From Mytilus californianus (taxonomy: Eukaryota; Mollusca; Bivalvia; Mytilida; Mytilidae), in contig NW_026262593.1 in NCBI RefSeq assembly GCF_021869535.1, forward strand, positions 58,426,318-58,490,317: a stretch of 64,000 nucleotides of DNA, in the 5' to 3' direction. Numbering within the stretch: position 1 is the stretch's first letter; each line of letters opens with the position of its first letter. The translations under genes and the position numbers were made by a program. A model generated the notes under the pieces. It had not been told where the DNA came from and searched no databases. It saw only the letters and a program-made list of their open reading frames with translations. Of the stretch, positions 1 to 11,645 are shown piece after piece.

Positions 1-215
1 TCCAAACATATTTACCGAAGAAAAAGAAGACACATGGAAGTGTACAAAAATGTAGTCTATCTGTTTGAAAAGCATTTAAAGGTATGACAGACATACTGAC
101 AGATGTTTCTTGTTGATTTGATGGATAAATCCCTTTCAGATGATTTGTAAAATTTGTTCTCTTTGTTATTTTGTTACATCGCTGTTTAAGGTTGGCACAG
201 GATTGCGGACTCAGA
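1..215. repeat. Intronic block duplicated about 790 bp away (copy at 785-1000)
   Basis: Positions 1-215 and about 785-1000 align along their length, sharing a fragment near the ATTTACCG / AAAAAGAAGACA motif, the run around GATGATTTGTAAA and the phrase GGTTGGCA-AGGATTGCGGA. In the second copy this block follows the LRR exon at 661-732 by about 55 bp. By analogy another LRR exon should lie just outside the left edge of the window. The duplicated tract is intronic and shows no coding potential. Confidence 0.75.
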
Positions 216-660
216 CACGTGTAATACCTTGCGACTTAATTCGTGTGTTGTTCAAATATATATACAATGTACTTATAACCAGGTGGTTGTATTTGGTTAG
301 TTGAAACATAAAAAGAGCAATAATGCTATTCCACTTTATTAAGGTTTTGTCTCAAGTTGATTAAGAATTCTATCATGTTTGCTCCTGTAAACTATTGTTT
401 CCTAATCAGATATAGGCAAACCTCTCAGTCAACAAATTCCTACCCCTTGCCTTATATCAGCAATACAATAACATAAATCTGAAGTCCTTATTTGTTAATT
501 TTTTTTAATTTTACACTTTTAATGTATTACAAAATTAAATTGACACAAATTAATATATTCGTGGACGAAAAAGGAAAAATAAATAGATAAATCAAATAAT
601 TGCTTGGTAAACCAGCATCACATGAAGGCAAACAGTTGTTTGTGGAATCAAGTTTTTTAC
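216..660. other. Intron flank downstream of LRR exon 661 (type A unit)
   Basis: No gene is seen here. The block contains the type A flank found before other exons on the plus map: a segment resembling 4430-4700 and 24240-24560 (GATACAGGTAACCTC-like text, then the TGACACA and AAAAAGAGAA runs). The similarity shows that exon and flanks were duplicated together. Confidence 0.6.
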
Positions 661-732
661 GATTCCGTCAGAGCCGTCAAACCTTTAAAGAGATTTACGT
701 CAAGTGCTACAATTTGGTTGTCATTCAAGTTC
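661..732 (-). CDS. LRR exon A1 (one 24-aa leucine-rich repeat)
   Basis: The exon codes one LRR, beginning NLNDNQIVALDVNLF and ending KGLTALTES in the intron-phase-2 frame. Acceptor TTTTACAG lies at 733-740; the donor reads GTAAAA, weaker than the GTAAGT of its siblings. The last two exon bases are TC instead of the usual TT, so the split codon would be serine rather than the conserved LxxL leucine. The NxI and FxGLxxL positions are kept. The weak donor and the lost leucine suggest that this copy may be drifting, but no stop or frame break is visible. LRR identity is strong; use in a transcript is unproven. Confidence 0.72.
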
Positions 733-2200
733 CTGTAAAATAATATTGTTTAAAACGTATTTCTGCATAAAATGTTTTGTATTCATCATTCAAAAATATT
801 TACCGTAGAAAAAGAAGACAAGTGGAAGTGTAGTATATCTGATTGAAAACCAATTAAAGGTATTACAGACATACTGACATATATTTCTTGTTGATTTGAT
901 GAATAAATCCCTTTCAGATGATTTGTAAAGTGTGTTCTCATAGTTATTTTGTTACATCACTGTTTAAGGTTGGCAGAGGATTGCGGAATCACAAACGTTT
1001 CGTATTCATCACCTTATCATCTACCTTGGAAAAAGAAGACCAATTAAAGTGGAGTACATCTTTTTGAAAACTGGTTGAAATATTGCATACTTACTGACAG
1101 ATGTGTATAATTAATACAACAAAAAGTTATTATTCATGTAAAACTTAAAGATTTATGCAAAATGTAATATTTTGGTGTTCGACTAAAAAAAACTCATTAA
1201 AATTTGGTCTTCAGAAAGTTCAACCACATAATTGATCATAACTTTGAATAAACAAAAAAATATCGTAGAGACCACATTTACAACAGCTTAATCGTAACCA
1301 GTGATACCATATCTTTTTTGCATCTTTTGCCCTCGATATTTAAACCCTATTGTCATCATCTTAATCTCGAGCGAAGATATGGTTAAATCAAATATAGTAA
1401 TGTCCAAGCAGACAACAGTTTCAAAATTATGCTGGCAGAAATATCAGTCCATAATTTTTAATTCGGTTATCTAAATTGTCCCGTATTTAGCGTATAAAAT
1501 CCTTAACTCAAATATTATGTTTTGCACAATGGTTTCCTTGTGTGTAACCTGGCAAAAGTTTCAAAATGAGGCTCATTGGGAAATCAGTCCAAACTTGTTA
1601 ACCCAGTTACCTAAGTTGTCCGTTTTAACACTAAAACATTCTTAACTCATATATCATATTTTTAAAAAACGATTTCCTCTTTTTTTATCATATGATTTTT
1701 TTGAAGTAATATTGGTCTACAAATGATTTGCATTTCTCAATCAGGGGTAACTATCTTGTCATCAAAAGAAATAGGGAACCTCTCCATTCAGAAAATTTGT
1801 GACATAGCCCACTGACTAAAGTCATATCACATGCGTTATATTATATATTCAATTATTTTTAGGAAACGCTACAATATTAAATTTAATTCTTTGTATACAT
1901 TTTGAGGAATTGTGCAGACAGTTTTCAAAAAGAGAAAACTAAATGACCTTTACAGATATTCAATAGCTTCATATAATCTTCATTTTAATTTTCGGGCAAA
2001 ATACAAAAAAGTTAAATTGAAATAGTCCAAAGTGCAAAGATTTTATTGTTTCGAAAATATTTTTTTAAGGAAGTTTTATCCTAATTATAATGAACAGTTG
2101 TCATCCCTGTTGTAGTTAACTATTTCATTACAAAACTTCAGGAAAACCTTATCGATTAACTAAATGCAGATGATATGTAGTTATCTGATCTATTCAATTG
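733..2200. other. Type A intron, no gene seen
   Basis: This holds duplicated intron blocks of the A units: the post-exon block with ACCTTGGAAAAAGAAG (about 1020), the block before the TTACAACAGCTT phrase (1220-1310), and two successive copies of a block containing CAGTTACCTAAGTTGTCC or a close variant (about 1440-1540 and 1565-1680). The same blocks recur near 3480-3800, 5000-5400, 21060-21200 and 30000-30100. I see no exon in them. Confidence 0.6.
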
Positions 2201-2229
2201 CAGCAATTTAAATGTCTATTTTTATTTTC

Positions 2230-2600
2230 TTTCAAACGGTAGACTTAAAATATTTTACAAACTAAATCAATCCATATTTCAAAATCTTTTTAAAAAGATA
2301 AAAACACTGCTTATAAATATATTGCTTTCTCGAAAACTTGTGTTACTTGGAAAAAAAACCTGAAGAAATGGAGATGGGTGATATAGCAACATATGGGGAC
2401 TTTTGTATTTTGAATGGTTTGATGGTACCTACAGTAGAGTATAACGTATTTTTTCGGTACATTTGGTATGTTCGTCAATGCAATTATTGGCCGACGGAAG
2501 TCTAGTATATCTGTTTATTATCTGGTTGATATATATTGAAAACATACTGGCAGATTTTCATAATATAATATAAAGTTATTATTCATCTATGGCTTACATT
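2230..2600 (-). pseudogene. A-unit relic that has lost its LRR exon
   Basis: The flanks of an LRR unit are present (the TTTTTAAAAAGA-AAAACACTG run, GTGTTACTTG, CAACATA-GGGGACT, then TTCGTCAATGCAAT), but the roughly 72-bp exon expected near 2400-2450 is missing and replaced by unrelated AT-rich text. A paralogue with the same loss lies at 22470-22850, so the exon was lost before this pair was duplicated. Confidence 0.55.
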
Positions 2601-4715
2601 ATTATTATTATCATTATTAGACGAAAACATCTTCAATCGCTGCGCTTAAGTAAAAAAAATCGAGGTTTTCCTTAGACAGTATCACCGCATTATCAATGAA
2701 GAATTTGAAAACAAATAATTCAATGACCATATTTTACAACACTATTTTTAGATTTGAAGTGAGGTCTTCTGACGTGTTTCATTTATCCCGTCATTTAACA
2801 AGGTTCATAGTCAGCGACCATGACGTTAAGTAGAACGTTGTTGTGTGCATGCAGACAATTGACTTCGAAGAATGCTGACACAACATTTTCAGTTCAGTTA
2901 CCGAAGTTGTCCATTTCAACCTTATCTATTACTTTACGCTATATTATATTTTGCATAACAAGTTCCTTTTAATTTATTTAACAAACATATTTTTGGTAAA
3001 GTGATATTGGTCTAATAAATTTCTACCTTTCTCATTCAGTAGTAGGTAAAGACAACTTTGCCAAATAAAATACCTTTGGAGCTGTAAATGAACAAATTCC
3101 TAATCAGAAAAATATTCAACGAGTGACTAAACAACACATTAATTCACGAATGCGCCTAACGTATGCGTTAATTATCAGTGTTGTTCGATCACGAATATTT
3201 TTCGATACTTGAATTATTTGAGTAGTTATTTTTTTATTACATTGACAATGGGCTTTTTAATGGAAATAAAGTAGAACCCCATTGTTGTATGACGTCAGGG
3301 GCGTGAAATAATCGAGTTTATTTCACATGTGGAATTATCGGTTTTTATTTCACAGGGAAATCACGGTATTTCATTGCAAACAATGTAATTAATGTCTACA
3401 ATACAACACTAGTTTATAGTTCATATATGACTTAAATGATTAATGCAAAATATAACATGTTGATGTTCACCTAAAAAACTAGTCTTCAGACAGTTTAACC
3501 GCATAACCAATCATAAATTTTAATACAAACAAAATGATCTTACAGACCATATTTACAACAGCTTCGTCGTAACCAGTTTTGACATATCTTAATTCGCATA
3601 TTTTGCCGTCGATATCAAAACCCCCATTTCATCATCTCAATCTCGAGCAAAGATATGGTTAAACTAAAAGGGAAATGTCTTGACACCAGTTTCAAAATGA
3701 TGCTGGCAGAAATATCAGTCCATAATGTTTATTTCGGTTATCAAAGTTGTTCGTATTAACCACATAAAAGTCTCAAGCCATACATTATTTTTTCAACAAT
3801 TGTTTCCTTTGTGTTTTTTATCAAAACATTTTAGGGAGTGATATTGGTCTTAAAACGGTTTCCTTTACTCTTTCAGTAAGAACTAACTAAAACGTTGCAG
3901 ATTGGGGTAAAATTTTTGAGCTACAATGGAACAATTATGTTTTGTCTTTTGCACTCGATCAGAGTCAGAATTTTATCGAAATATAGCAATAAATGTTTAT
4001 AATCATCTTATACATTTTATAATAACTTATATCTTGGTTATTTCCATAAAAAAGCACAAATTAGAAGAAAGTCAGATGTAAAAGTATTTTGAGTTATCTT
4101 ATCAGTTTAATAACATAAATCTAAACGTCCATATCTTTATTTCTTAGAAACGGTACCCTGATTAATCAAAACGAAATTTATACATATTCTAAGAATATTG
4201 CAGAAAAAGAGGTGAAAAATGACAACAGATATTTAACAGTTTTTTATCATTTTTCCTGTAAATGTTTTTGGGTAAAGTCAAATTGAAGTTGTCAAAGTGC
4301 AAAGATTTTTCTGTTTGGGAAATATGTACTACTAATCTCCGATGTGCAAATGTATACCACCAGATCTATAGTTCTTTTCTTTTGCACGGTTGATCTCTAT
4401 TTTATTCGAAATTCTGTCGTATCCGCTCAAGTAAACTACCTTGTCCTAAACAGATACAAGGTAACCTCTGTTTTCAAATCATTTATATCACCTTGGCTTA
4501 TATTAAAAATTAAATAACATTAATCTGAACGTTCTAATTTTTTATGTCTAGAAATTGGTTAAGTTTACATGTTATACCAAATTAAATGAACACGCACTTA
4601 TCAATTTTAGTACGAAAATTGCAAAATTTATTCAAAAAGAGAAGATAAATCATTGCGACAGCAAACTCGCAACACATGAAGGCAAATTGTGTTTTTGCGG
4701 GATAAAGTTACTTAC
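2600..4715. other. Type A intron, no gene seen
   Basis: This tract consists of diverged A-unit intron blocks. The part at 2690-3100 is paralogous to 23425-23760 (GACCATGACGTTAAGTAG versus GACCATGGCGTTAAGTAG, then GTGCATGCAGACAATTG in both). Around 3290-3370 is an AT-rich stretch with GACGTCAGGGGCGTGAAATA that does not match the unit and may be an insertion. The pre-exon block ends at 4700. Confidence 0.55.
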
Positions 4716-4787
4716 AATGTCTTGAGAGCCGTTAAACCTCGAAAGGTATTCCCGTCGAGCGTTGAAATTTGATTGTCCCGTAACGTC
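4716..4787 (-). CDS. LRR exon A2 (one 24-aa leucine-rich repeat)
   Basis: A well-formed 72-nt exon: acceptor TTTTGCAG, donor GTAAGT. In the phase-2 frame it reads TLRDNQISTLDGNTF followed by RGLTALKT, with the terminal TT plus G of a following exon giving the conserved leucine. Consensus LxLxxNxIxxLxxxxFxGLxxL is complete. The same bases read as part of longer ORFs in other frames, but only the spliced frame gives the LRR shared with the other exons. This is one of the best-preserved A-type exons. Confidence 0.85.
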
Positions 4788-5984
4788 CTGCAAAATAACA
4801 TTTTTGAAACGTATTTCTGCATAAAATATTTCATATTCATCAATGCAATAATATTTACCTTGGAAAATGAGGAACAACTGAAACGTGCGTTATATCTGTG
4901 TGAAAAATGAATCAAATATTTACAGATGTTTAGTATACAATGAATAGTTATTTTTCATGTATGACTTAAATGATATGTGTTAAAAATAACATGCTCAATG
5001 TCTTCTATTAAATCTGGTCTTTCCACAGTTTTTCTGCATACTCAATGCCGGATTTTAATACACAAACAATTTTCTAAGTGACCATATTTTACAACTGCTA
5101 CCTTGATACCAGTGTAGCTATACTTTAATTTGGTTCTTCTTACCTCAGATATTAAAACATCATTTCATCATTTCAATATCGAGCTGTTATATGTGAAATT
5201 ATATGGTGAATTTACATGGAGCACGATATCAGTAGACAAAAGTTACAAAATGCTGCTGGTAGGAATATCAGTACAGAATTTTTAATTCAGTTACCTGAGT
5301 TGTCCATATTAACCACATAAAAACCTACACTCATATATCATATTTGGCACAACGGTTTCCTTTGTGTTTTTGTATATCAATTGATTTTAATTTTGAACGT
5401 AATATTGCTTTGAAAATGGTAAGCTTTTCTCATTTAGCAGTAACTTTCAACAACTTTGGTAATGGGGTACCATTTTAGAGCTATGATTAAAAGTTCAGAT
5501 TTAAGTTTAATAAAATCTTTCGCGCTACATGCAAATTCTAATTATATCGTGATATATAGATACTTCATTATACGTATTTTATATTAATTTGTATCTGGTT
5601 AATTATCCTAAATCAGCAGAAAATAGAAAAAGTCGCATGGAAATGGCAAAAAACAATGTTGTGGTTGTTCTAATAATGTGAATTATCATTCGAAGACGTA
5701 TAGAGCCGGATTGATAAAGTTATTTCTCTTAAAAGAGGTTTAGTGTGAACTTGACATGATTTTTTCATCTCTGCTCAAGTAAACTTCCTTGTCCTAAACA
5801 GATACAGGGTAACCTGTCTACTGACAAAAATCAAGTCACCCGAGAGTTTATGAAAAAATTCAATAACATAAATCTTAACGGCCTTATTTGTGATTTCATG
5901 AAAATGTACAGTTTACATTTAATACCAAATTTAATGAACACACATTTATAAATCTTATTTGGAAAAGTTTAAAATAATTTCCGA
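4788..5984. other. Type A intron, no gene seen
   Basis: The tract holds the full set of A-unit blocks in order: post-exon block (4850-4930), the block with CAATGCCGGATTTTAATAC (5040-5110), the CAGTTACCTGAGTTGTCC block (5290-5380), and the pre-exon block with CTCAAGTAAACTTCCTTGTCC (5770-5900). At about 1.2 kb it is the shortest complete example of the ancestral A unit and a useful reference for aligning the others. Confidence 0.6.
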
Positions 5985-6020
5985 AAAATGAATCAAATTG
6001 TATTTTTGCATTTAATTTGC
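5985..6020 (-). pseudogene. Site of a deleted LRR exon
   Basis: The pre-exon flank (GAATCAAATTG) runs directly into the post-exon flank (TATTTTTGCATTTAATTTGC, then ACCTTGGCAAACGAAGAA at about 6052). The exon, present in the equivalent place at 4716-4787, is absent, so this unit carries introns only. Confidence 0.5.
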
Positions 6021-6154
6021 CATGTTCATCAATGTAAACATTTACCTTGGCAAACGAAGAACAGTGGAAGCGTGGTATATCTGTGAAAATTGATTGAAAT
6101 ATTGCATACATACTAACAGATATTTATAATACAATGGATATTTATTTTTTATGA

Positions 6155-6990
6155 ATAAAATTGAGAATGGAAATGGGGAATGTGTCAAAGAGACAACAAC
6201 CCGACCATAGAACAGACAACAGCAGAAGGTCACCAACAGGTCTTCAATGCAGCGAGAAATTCCCGCACCCGGAGGCGTCCTTCAGCTGGCCCCTAAACAA
6301 ATATATATTTTAGTTCAGTGATAATGAACGCCATACTAAACTCCAAATTGTACACAAGAAACTAAAATTAAAAATAATACAAGACTGACAAAGGCTAGAG
6401 GCTCCTGACTTGGGACAGGCGCAAAAATGCGGCGGGGTTAAACATGTTTATGAGATCTCAACCCTCCCCCTATACCTCTAGCCAATGTAGAAAAGTAAAC
6501 GCATAACAATACGCACATTAAAATTCATTTCAAGAGAAGTCCGAGTCTGATGTCAGAAGATGTAACCAAAGAAAATAAACAAAATTACAATAATACATAA
6601 ATAACAACAGGCTACTAGCAGTTAACTGACATGCCAGCTTCAGACTTCAATTAATCTGATTGAAAGATTATGTCTTCATCATATGAATATCAGGCACAAT
6701 CCTTCCCGTTAGGGGTTTAGTATCATACCATCATAACATATATGAGAAGAACATAACCCGTGTCATGCCAACAACTGGTTTTTAAATAAATGTGTTTAGT
6801 GCCGATGCAAAGACCCTATAAGTGAATCATTATTGACGCCAAAATATGCAATCTTTAATGACATGACAACAGTATCGTAACTATATCCCTTCTTAATAAG
6901 TCTATTTAAAGGTTTTGTTAGCTTCAGAGGTGAATACTGACATTGTTGTGCTTTATAAAGAATATTTCCATAAAAAATTGGATGACTATA
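6155..6990 (-). mobile_element. Retroelement 3' end, minus strand
   Basis: The minus strand carries a C-terminal coding remnant at about 6796-6985 (FYGNILYKAQQ, then KPLNRLIKKGYSYDTVVMSL), ending in a stop at 6796-6798, followed by about 640 bp of 3' untranslated sequence that ends near 6155-6160. I recognise the tail, which ends in CATTTCCATTCTCAA on the minus strand, as a very common mussel interspersed repeat. A second, 100-bp fragment of the same terminus lies at 47349-47452. The 5' part is missing. The remnant belongs to an RT-type ORF; its clade cannot be settled from this tail. Confidence 0.6.
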
Positions 6991-6999
6991 AAGTAAAAT

Positions 7000-7560
7000 C
7001 ACAAAAATACCGAACTCCAAGGAAAATTCAGCACCGGAAAGGTACGTATCAAATGGCTAAATTAAAAGATCAAACACATCAAACGAATGGAAAACAACTG
7101 TCATATTCCTGACTTGGTACATGCATTTCCAGATGTAGAAAATGATGGATTAAACCTAGTTTTATGGCAAGCTAAACCTCTCACGTGTATGACAGTCGCA
7201 TAAAATTCCAATATATTGACAACAATGTGTGAACAAAACAAACAGACATAATAGGTAAAAATGTCAAAATAGGGGTACAGTAGTCAATTTTGTGTTATAA
7301 TCTTAATCACTATAAAAACAAACAAATATGTCAACAACAAAAAAAGTAAAATAGCATATAGACAAAGCACATAAGAAAAAACATGAAAGACAAGAATACA
7401 AAAAATGACCATAACACAATAACACAATTGGGGAATGTAAAAGTACCGAGCCACGCCAAAGGAATATAACCAAAAAATGGACTAAACAGTAAAGGTTAAT
7501 AATTAACAAAGACAAATAAAAGAATACTTTAACACGTAATTAAGATCTTGGTATCTTCCG
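7000..7560. repeat. Mussel interspersed repeat (CCGAACTCC family), long copy
   Basis: Contains the recognisable phrases CAAACACATCAAACGAATGG, CATATTCCTGACTTGGTAC and GTATGACAGTCGCATAAAAT. Shorter inverted copies recur at 42335-42500, 44917-45050, 47075-47240, 51400-51560 and 55175-55335, a direct copy at 57030-57275, and a diverged piece at 17070-17215. Several chance ORFs arise in it; none is conserved between copies. Confidence 0.65.
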
Positions 7561-7795
7561 ATGAACTTTTTTTCAGAAAAAGGACGAGCCGTTCATTGAC
7601 ATAACCCTGATTCATCACCTGTCTGCTAAGACACTGGTGACATTTTAAAAAGTCTGAGTAGAAGCTGCAAGTTCATGAATACCGAATGAATGGGGAAATG
7701 TATATCCTATATGCAGGTAAATTTGGTAAATTGCTACTAAGTTGGAGGAAATTGATAATTCAAAATTAAAATCGTCTTGTTTGCCATAGATTCTA
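7560..7795 (-). pseudogene. Decayed reverse-transcriptase C-terminus
   Basis: On the minus strand, broken frames carry the order of motifs seen in the RT tail at 9621-9992: a DDFNF-containing piece near 7750-7790 and an LKKKFIGRYQDL piece near 7550-7600, comparable to LRKFYGHHHEL in the intact tail. Stops and shifts lie between them. It is a second, older relic of the same kind of retroelement. Confidence 0.5.
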
Positions 7796-8335
7796 TTTAT
7801 TTAAATGAGCAATGTTAAAAATAATATCTTTAACTAATGTCTTCTATGAATTTTATTTTGATGCAGTTTTACGGCATACTCAATGCCGAATGTGAAAACA
7901 AAAACGCCAGTTAAAATTTTTTGCCTTCAATGGAACAATCATGTATTAACTTTTTATACTCGATCATAGTCATAATTGCATCGTCATATAGCGATAAATA
8001 TGTATATTTTTAATAACTTATATCTTGTTTATTATCCTACAAACAAAAAAAATAGAAGAAAGTCATATATGAAAGGACTTTGAGTTGTCTTATCAATTGA
8101 ATAACATATATCTAAACGTAAATATCTTTATTTGTTTTTTTTTAGAAACGGTAACCATTTTCATCAATACGAAATGTATAAATATTCTAAGAATATTGCA
8201 GAAAAAAAGAGGGTTAAAATGACTATAGATATTTGGTAGTTTCATATCATTTTGGGCAAAGTCAAATTGAAGTTGTCCATAGAGCAAATAATTTACTACT
8301 CTGGAAATATGTACTACTTATCAACGAAGTCCAAA
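7796..8335. other. Type A intron, no gene seen
   Basis: A-unit intron text paralogous to 25260-25600 and 26610-26990 (phrases such as ACTCGATCA-AGTCATAATT, GAGTTGTCTTATCAATTGAATAACA in pieces, and CTGGAAATATGTACT). It ends where the retroelement tail begins. Confidence 0.55.
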
Positions 8336-8711
8336 ATAAAGGCAACAGTAGTATACCGCTGTTCGAAACTCATAAATCGATAGAGATAAAAACAAATCCG
8401 GGTTACAAACCTAAACTGAGGGAAACGCATCAAATATAAGGTGAGAACAACGACACAACAAAAACACAACATTAAAATGTAACACACACAGAAAAGAACT
8501 ATAATATAACAATGGCCATTTTCCTGACTTGGTACAGGACATTTTAAGAAAAAAATGGTGGGTTGAACCTGGTTTTGTGGCATGCCAAACCTCCCGCTTT
8601 AATGGCAACGTCAAACACAACACCAAAACGACAACATTACATGACAGGACCACAATACAAATAAATGGGAGAACATATAGGACAAAGAAACACACGAATA
8701 ATAGCTAACAA

Positions 8712-8990
8712 AAGGTACTAGGCTTAAAATTCAATACGCCAGACGTGCGTCTCGTCCACACAAGACCATCCAGTGACGCTCAGATGAAAAAAGCTTGAAA
8801 GCCAAAATAAGTACAAAGCCGAAGAGCACCGAGGACCAAAACTTCCAAAAAGTTGCGCTTAACACGGCCAGGGTTTTCTGCCTGGGACAAGAACATCCTT
8901 ATTATTTAGAATAATTTATGATTTTGCAAACAGTAAATTTTATAAAATGACTATATAATAGATATACATGATAAAACCGAAGTGGGGACT
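8712..8990 (-). mobile_element. Hammerhead-bearing non-autonomous retroelement (retrozyme-like) insertion
   Basis: An insertion of about 280 bp within the retroelement 3' UTR, absent from the paralogous copy at 27300-27450. Its minus-strand start carries a decayed hammerhead at 8735-8780, followed by text I recognise as the body of the common mussel hammerhead repeat (AAGCCGAAGAGCACCGAGGA on the plus strand and neighbours). Presence in one copy and absence in the other date it after the unit duplication, unless it was removed from the second copy. Confidence 0.5.
8735..8780 (-). ncRNA. Decayed hammerhead ribozyme
   Basis: The minus strand reads GCGTCA, then CTGGATG in place of CTGANGA, a GGTC...GGAC stem II, then CGAGAC in place of CGAAAC, a short stem III and GTC, TGGCGT. 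Helix arms match the intact copy at 37249-37292, but both core boxes are mutated. It is predicted to be inactive. Confidence 0.55.
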
Positions 8991-9620
8991 AACTACAGAA
9001 TAAAAACGGAAACATTACATAAAACAACTTAATCCAACATATAAAAACACACAGCCGAGTTAGCCAAAGCATCAACGCACAAAGTGACGTCACATTTGAA
9101 ATTCTAAAAAAAACACACTAAGTGACGTCACATTTGAATTTGTAAAAATATTTCCCAAAAATAAGATAGGATTAGGATTGATTCAAGATTAGATTTGTAA
9201 TACTGACATTACATTTATTAATAACAATGACAATTACAATACTTATTAATATCAAATTGTGGTAGTAATTAGATAATTAATTGTATTTTCTAGCTATGTC
9301 GGTGTTTCTTCTGAATCAAACTGTAAACCAAATATATCGTATAAATTTCGTTGAACCAAACTAAAATCTAATAAATGAAGGGGGTGATTAATTATCTTTA
9401 CCATAACATACGAATATAACAGAAAAGACGTTTAGACATTTGACAAAATCCGACGAGAATAACAAATATAACATCAAAATTAAATACATGAATTTGGGAT
9501 AGAAAGGTACCGTGACACGTCTTATAGCAATGCGGTGTCACACTCAGCAAAACAGTCACAATCGGGAATAAGTCACGTTCGGTAATTAAAAGATCAGACG
9601 ACGTAATGACAAACCACAAT

Positions 9621-9992
9621 CTAACACGTGGTAAAAATGTCCTTAGCTAGTTTGGACAAAGACACATCGTATGGACTAACCAATTCGTGATGGTGTCCGT
9701 AAAATTTACGGAGTGTCATTTTTAATCTGTCCTCCTCATAACTTTGTTGGAGCAGTTTCTGTGTAAGCAGCACACTCCTGTATATGAAGTCCGTATAGTG
9801 CGAACAAGCACGAGAATAACGTATCAATTGAGATATGTAAACACCATACGAAGGGGCAGAGGGTATGTTACTGCTGAGAAATGGGAAATTGATAATTGGG
9901 AAGTTGAAATCGTCCCGTTTATCATAGATTTTCGTGTGAAGTCGTCCATCTGTGTCAATATTGAGGAAAAGATCAAGGTATGAAGCAGTCAT
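9621..9992 (-). CDS. C-terminal reverse-transcriptase fragment of a retroelement
   Basis: A 123-residue open stretch beginning TASYLDLFLNIDTDGRL and containing TKIYDKRDDFNF, NFPFLSSNIPSAPSYG, VYISQLIRYSRACSHY and LRKFYGHHHELV. This motif order is familiar from the C-terminal end of RT proteins in many marine invertebrate genomes, just past the catalytic palm. The catalytic (Y/F)xDD box would lie upstream and is not present, so the fragment cannot be active. The first Met is internal to the original protein, not a true start. Related tails are at 22979-23114 and about 58430-58608 (plus strand). Clade assignment (Penelope-like or other) is uncertain. Confidence 0.7.
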   Translation of the reverse strand: MTASYLDLFLNIDTDGRLHTKIYDKRDDFNFPIINFPFLSSNIPSAPSYGVYISQLIRYSRACSHYTDFIYRSVLLTQKLLQQSYEEDRLKMTLRKFYGHHHELVSPYDVSLSKLAKDIFTTC

Positions 9993-9995
9993 TAA

Positions 9996-10663
9996 TTAGG
10001 ATGACTCAGCATAAATTCACAATTTACAGTATGCATGATTTACTTAAAGCTCTGAATGCAAAATTAATTCATTATATATGCATATTTGTAATTTAAATTG
10101 TTAAGAAGTGCTTATATTTACTCTTCGCACTCACTGAAACTCATAGATCCTTGATGAATATTGTTGTTCGGGTGTTTTTGTCCTGTCGATAACCCAAAAG
10201 TAAGCCGTAACACCTAAATTTGCTTTTTTGTGACCGCGGCAAAAAAAAACAAGCTTGAAATACAAAAATACCTCAATAAAACTAACAAAAGTGTGTTCTT
10301 TCCTAGATATGTACTAAATATTCCATATTCATAGAAACAGCAGAATAATTTAGCAAATTTGAGGCCCCAGTGGCAAATAACAGAGAAAAATGCCTATCTC
10401 CTGGGTCATTAAACAAATAATGTAACCTGTAAATGCTATGATTTTATCATTTTAAAGGTCTTTTGCATAGAAAACAATAATTGTGCTTGGAAGTTTTGCC
10501 AAAAAAAAAAATATTGGCAGTCAGTTCTATAAAACTTTTAGTGAATTCATACATCAGACTGATAACTTCATACAAACAACTTTTGCAAATTTGGCTTTGT
10601 TTAAACATTTATAGTACATGTATTAGCTAAATTATGTTAGATATATGGTTAGAGATGTATGAA
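9996..10663. other. No gene seen
   Basis: AT-rich sequence between the retroelement fragment and the large inverted-repeat element. It does not match the LRR-unit blocks and holds no ORF of note. Poly-A runs at about 10240 and 10500 are the only simple features. Confidence 0.5.
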
Positions 10664-11645
10664 TAATTAACTATGGAACGCCGTAACTGTCTTATAGTGT
10701 AAGTATTTAATGTGTTTTGTCGCTTTGTCTTTACGTGCTGTCATATCTCCTTTATGTTATGTGTAAGTGCCTTTATTTCCTGACACTGCATCTCTGTTTT
10801 ATGTCAAATTAATCATTTGTTTTGTCAAACAACTGTATGATATGTCATTGCTATTCTTTGTTGTGTGCAATATGCATTACATTATGTTGTAACTTCTGTA
10901 TATTCTGTGAATGCCTCTAAACTTAATGATCAACCACCTTTACGTTCTTTCACATTTCCTCTATGTTGTGTCTATTTTTCCTTTAAGTAAGTCAGTTAAT
11001 AATTGCGTCCTGTCGCAAGTGAGATTGTTATGTTGAATGTTTTGAACGTTTTGTTTTGATACATTTTTGTTCTATGAAAATGTTATGATATTATGTTTTA
11101 ACGGCTTATGTTGTGTTTATACATATATATCTTCTGTAAAATATATATATCATGGTATAGCTTATATGCGATTTCCCAAACAATTGATACTTTCTGTTAA
11201 CATTCAATATGTCATGTAAATCTACTGGTAAGTCATGTGCAAACACGTATTACATTATGTGCAAACACCTATTACGGTATGTGCAAATGCTTATTACATT
11301 ATGTGCAAACCACTATTACGTTATGTGCAAACACCTTATACGTTAAGTGCAAACACCTTATAAATTATGTACAAACAACTATTACGTTAAGTACATATAC
11401 CTATTACATTATATGTAAAGACGTATAACGTTATGTGCAAACACCTATTACATTATATGCAAACACTTATTACGTTACGGGCAAACACAAATTACGTTAA
11501 TGGCAAACACCTATTACGTTATGTGCAAACACCTATTACGTTATGGTAAACGCCTTTTTAACACAGATTTAAACAAAACGCATCTATGATATATACATTT
11601 ACTGTAATCGAAAATTAAGAAAATCAAAAGAATGTATTATGTTAA
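10664..11645. repeat. Left arm of the large inverted repeat
   Basis: Reverse-complementary to 19210-20295 with modest divergence. The outer end lies at about TTAACTATGGAAC and the inner end at GTATTATGTT. Divergence between the arms implies that they are no longer being homogenised. Confidence 0.7.
11231..11560 (+). repeat. 22-bp minisatellite, left arm
   Basis: About 15 tandem copies of a unit starting GTGCAAACACCTATTA, with point variants (ACGTAT, ACTTAT, ACTATT at the variable middle). There are no unique spacers between copies, so this is a true tandem repeat. The inverted counterpart is at 19307-19720. Confidence 0.85.

Larger units (their letters stand above)
8336..9995 (-). mobile_element. 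Retroelement 3' fragment: RT C-terminus plus long 3' UTR
   Basis: The fragment runs on the minus strand from a truncated coding end at about 9995 through the stop near 9621 and about 1.28 kb of 3' untranslated DNA. A second copy of the 3' part lies at 27000-27880. Both copies are joined to the same intron text (a CTGGAAATATGTACT run just before the boundary), so they are one insertion copied with the LRR unit. This copy is itself interrupted by a hammerhead-bearing repeat at about 8712-8990 that the 27-kb copy lacks. Confidence 0.68.

Noticed and set aside
8314-8695. Overlapping hydrophobic minus-strand ORFs of 89 and 94 residues
   Set aside because: They lie in the retroelement 3' UTR; the 27-kb copy has frame breaks at the same place.
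11231-11560. Regular 22-bp repeats suggesting a CRISPR-like array
   Set aside because: No unique spacers separate the repeats, copies are contiguous, and the setting is eukaryotic. It is a minisatellite.
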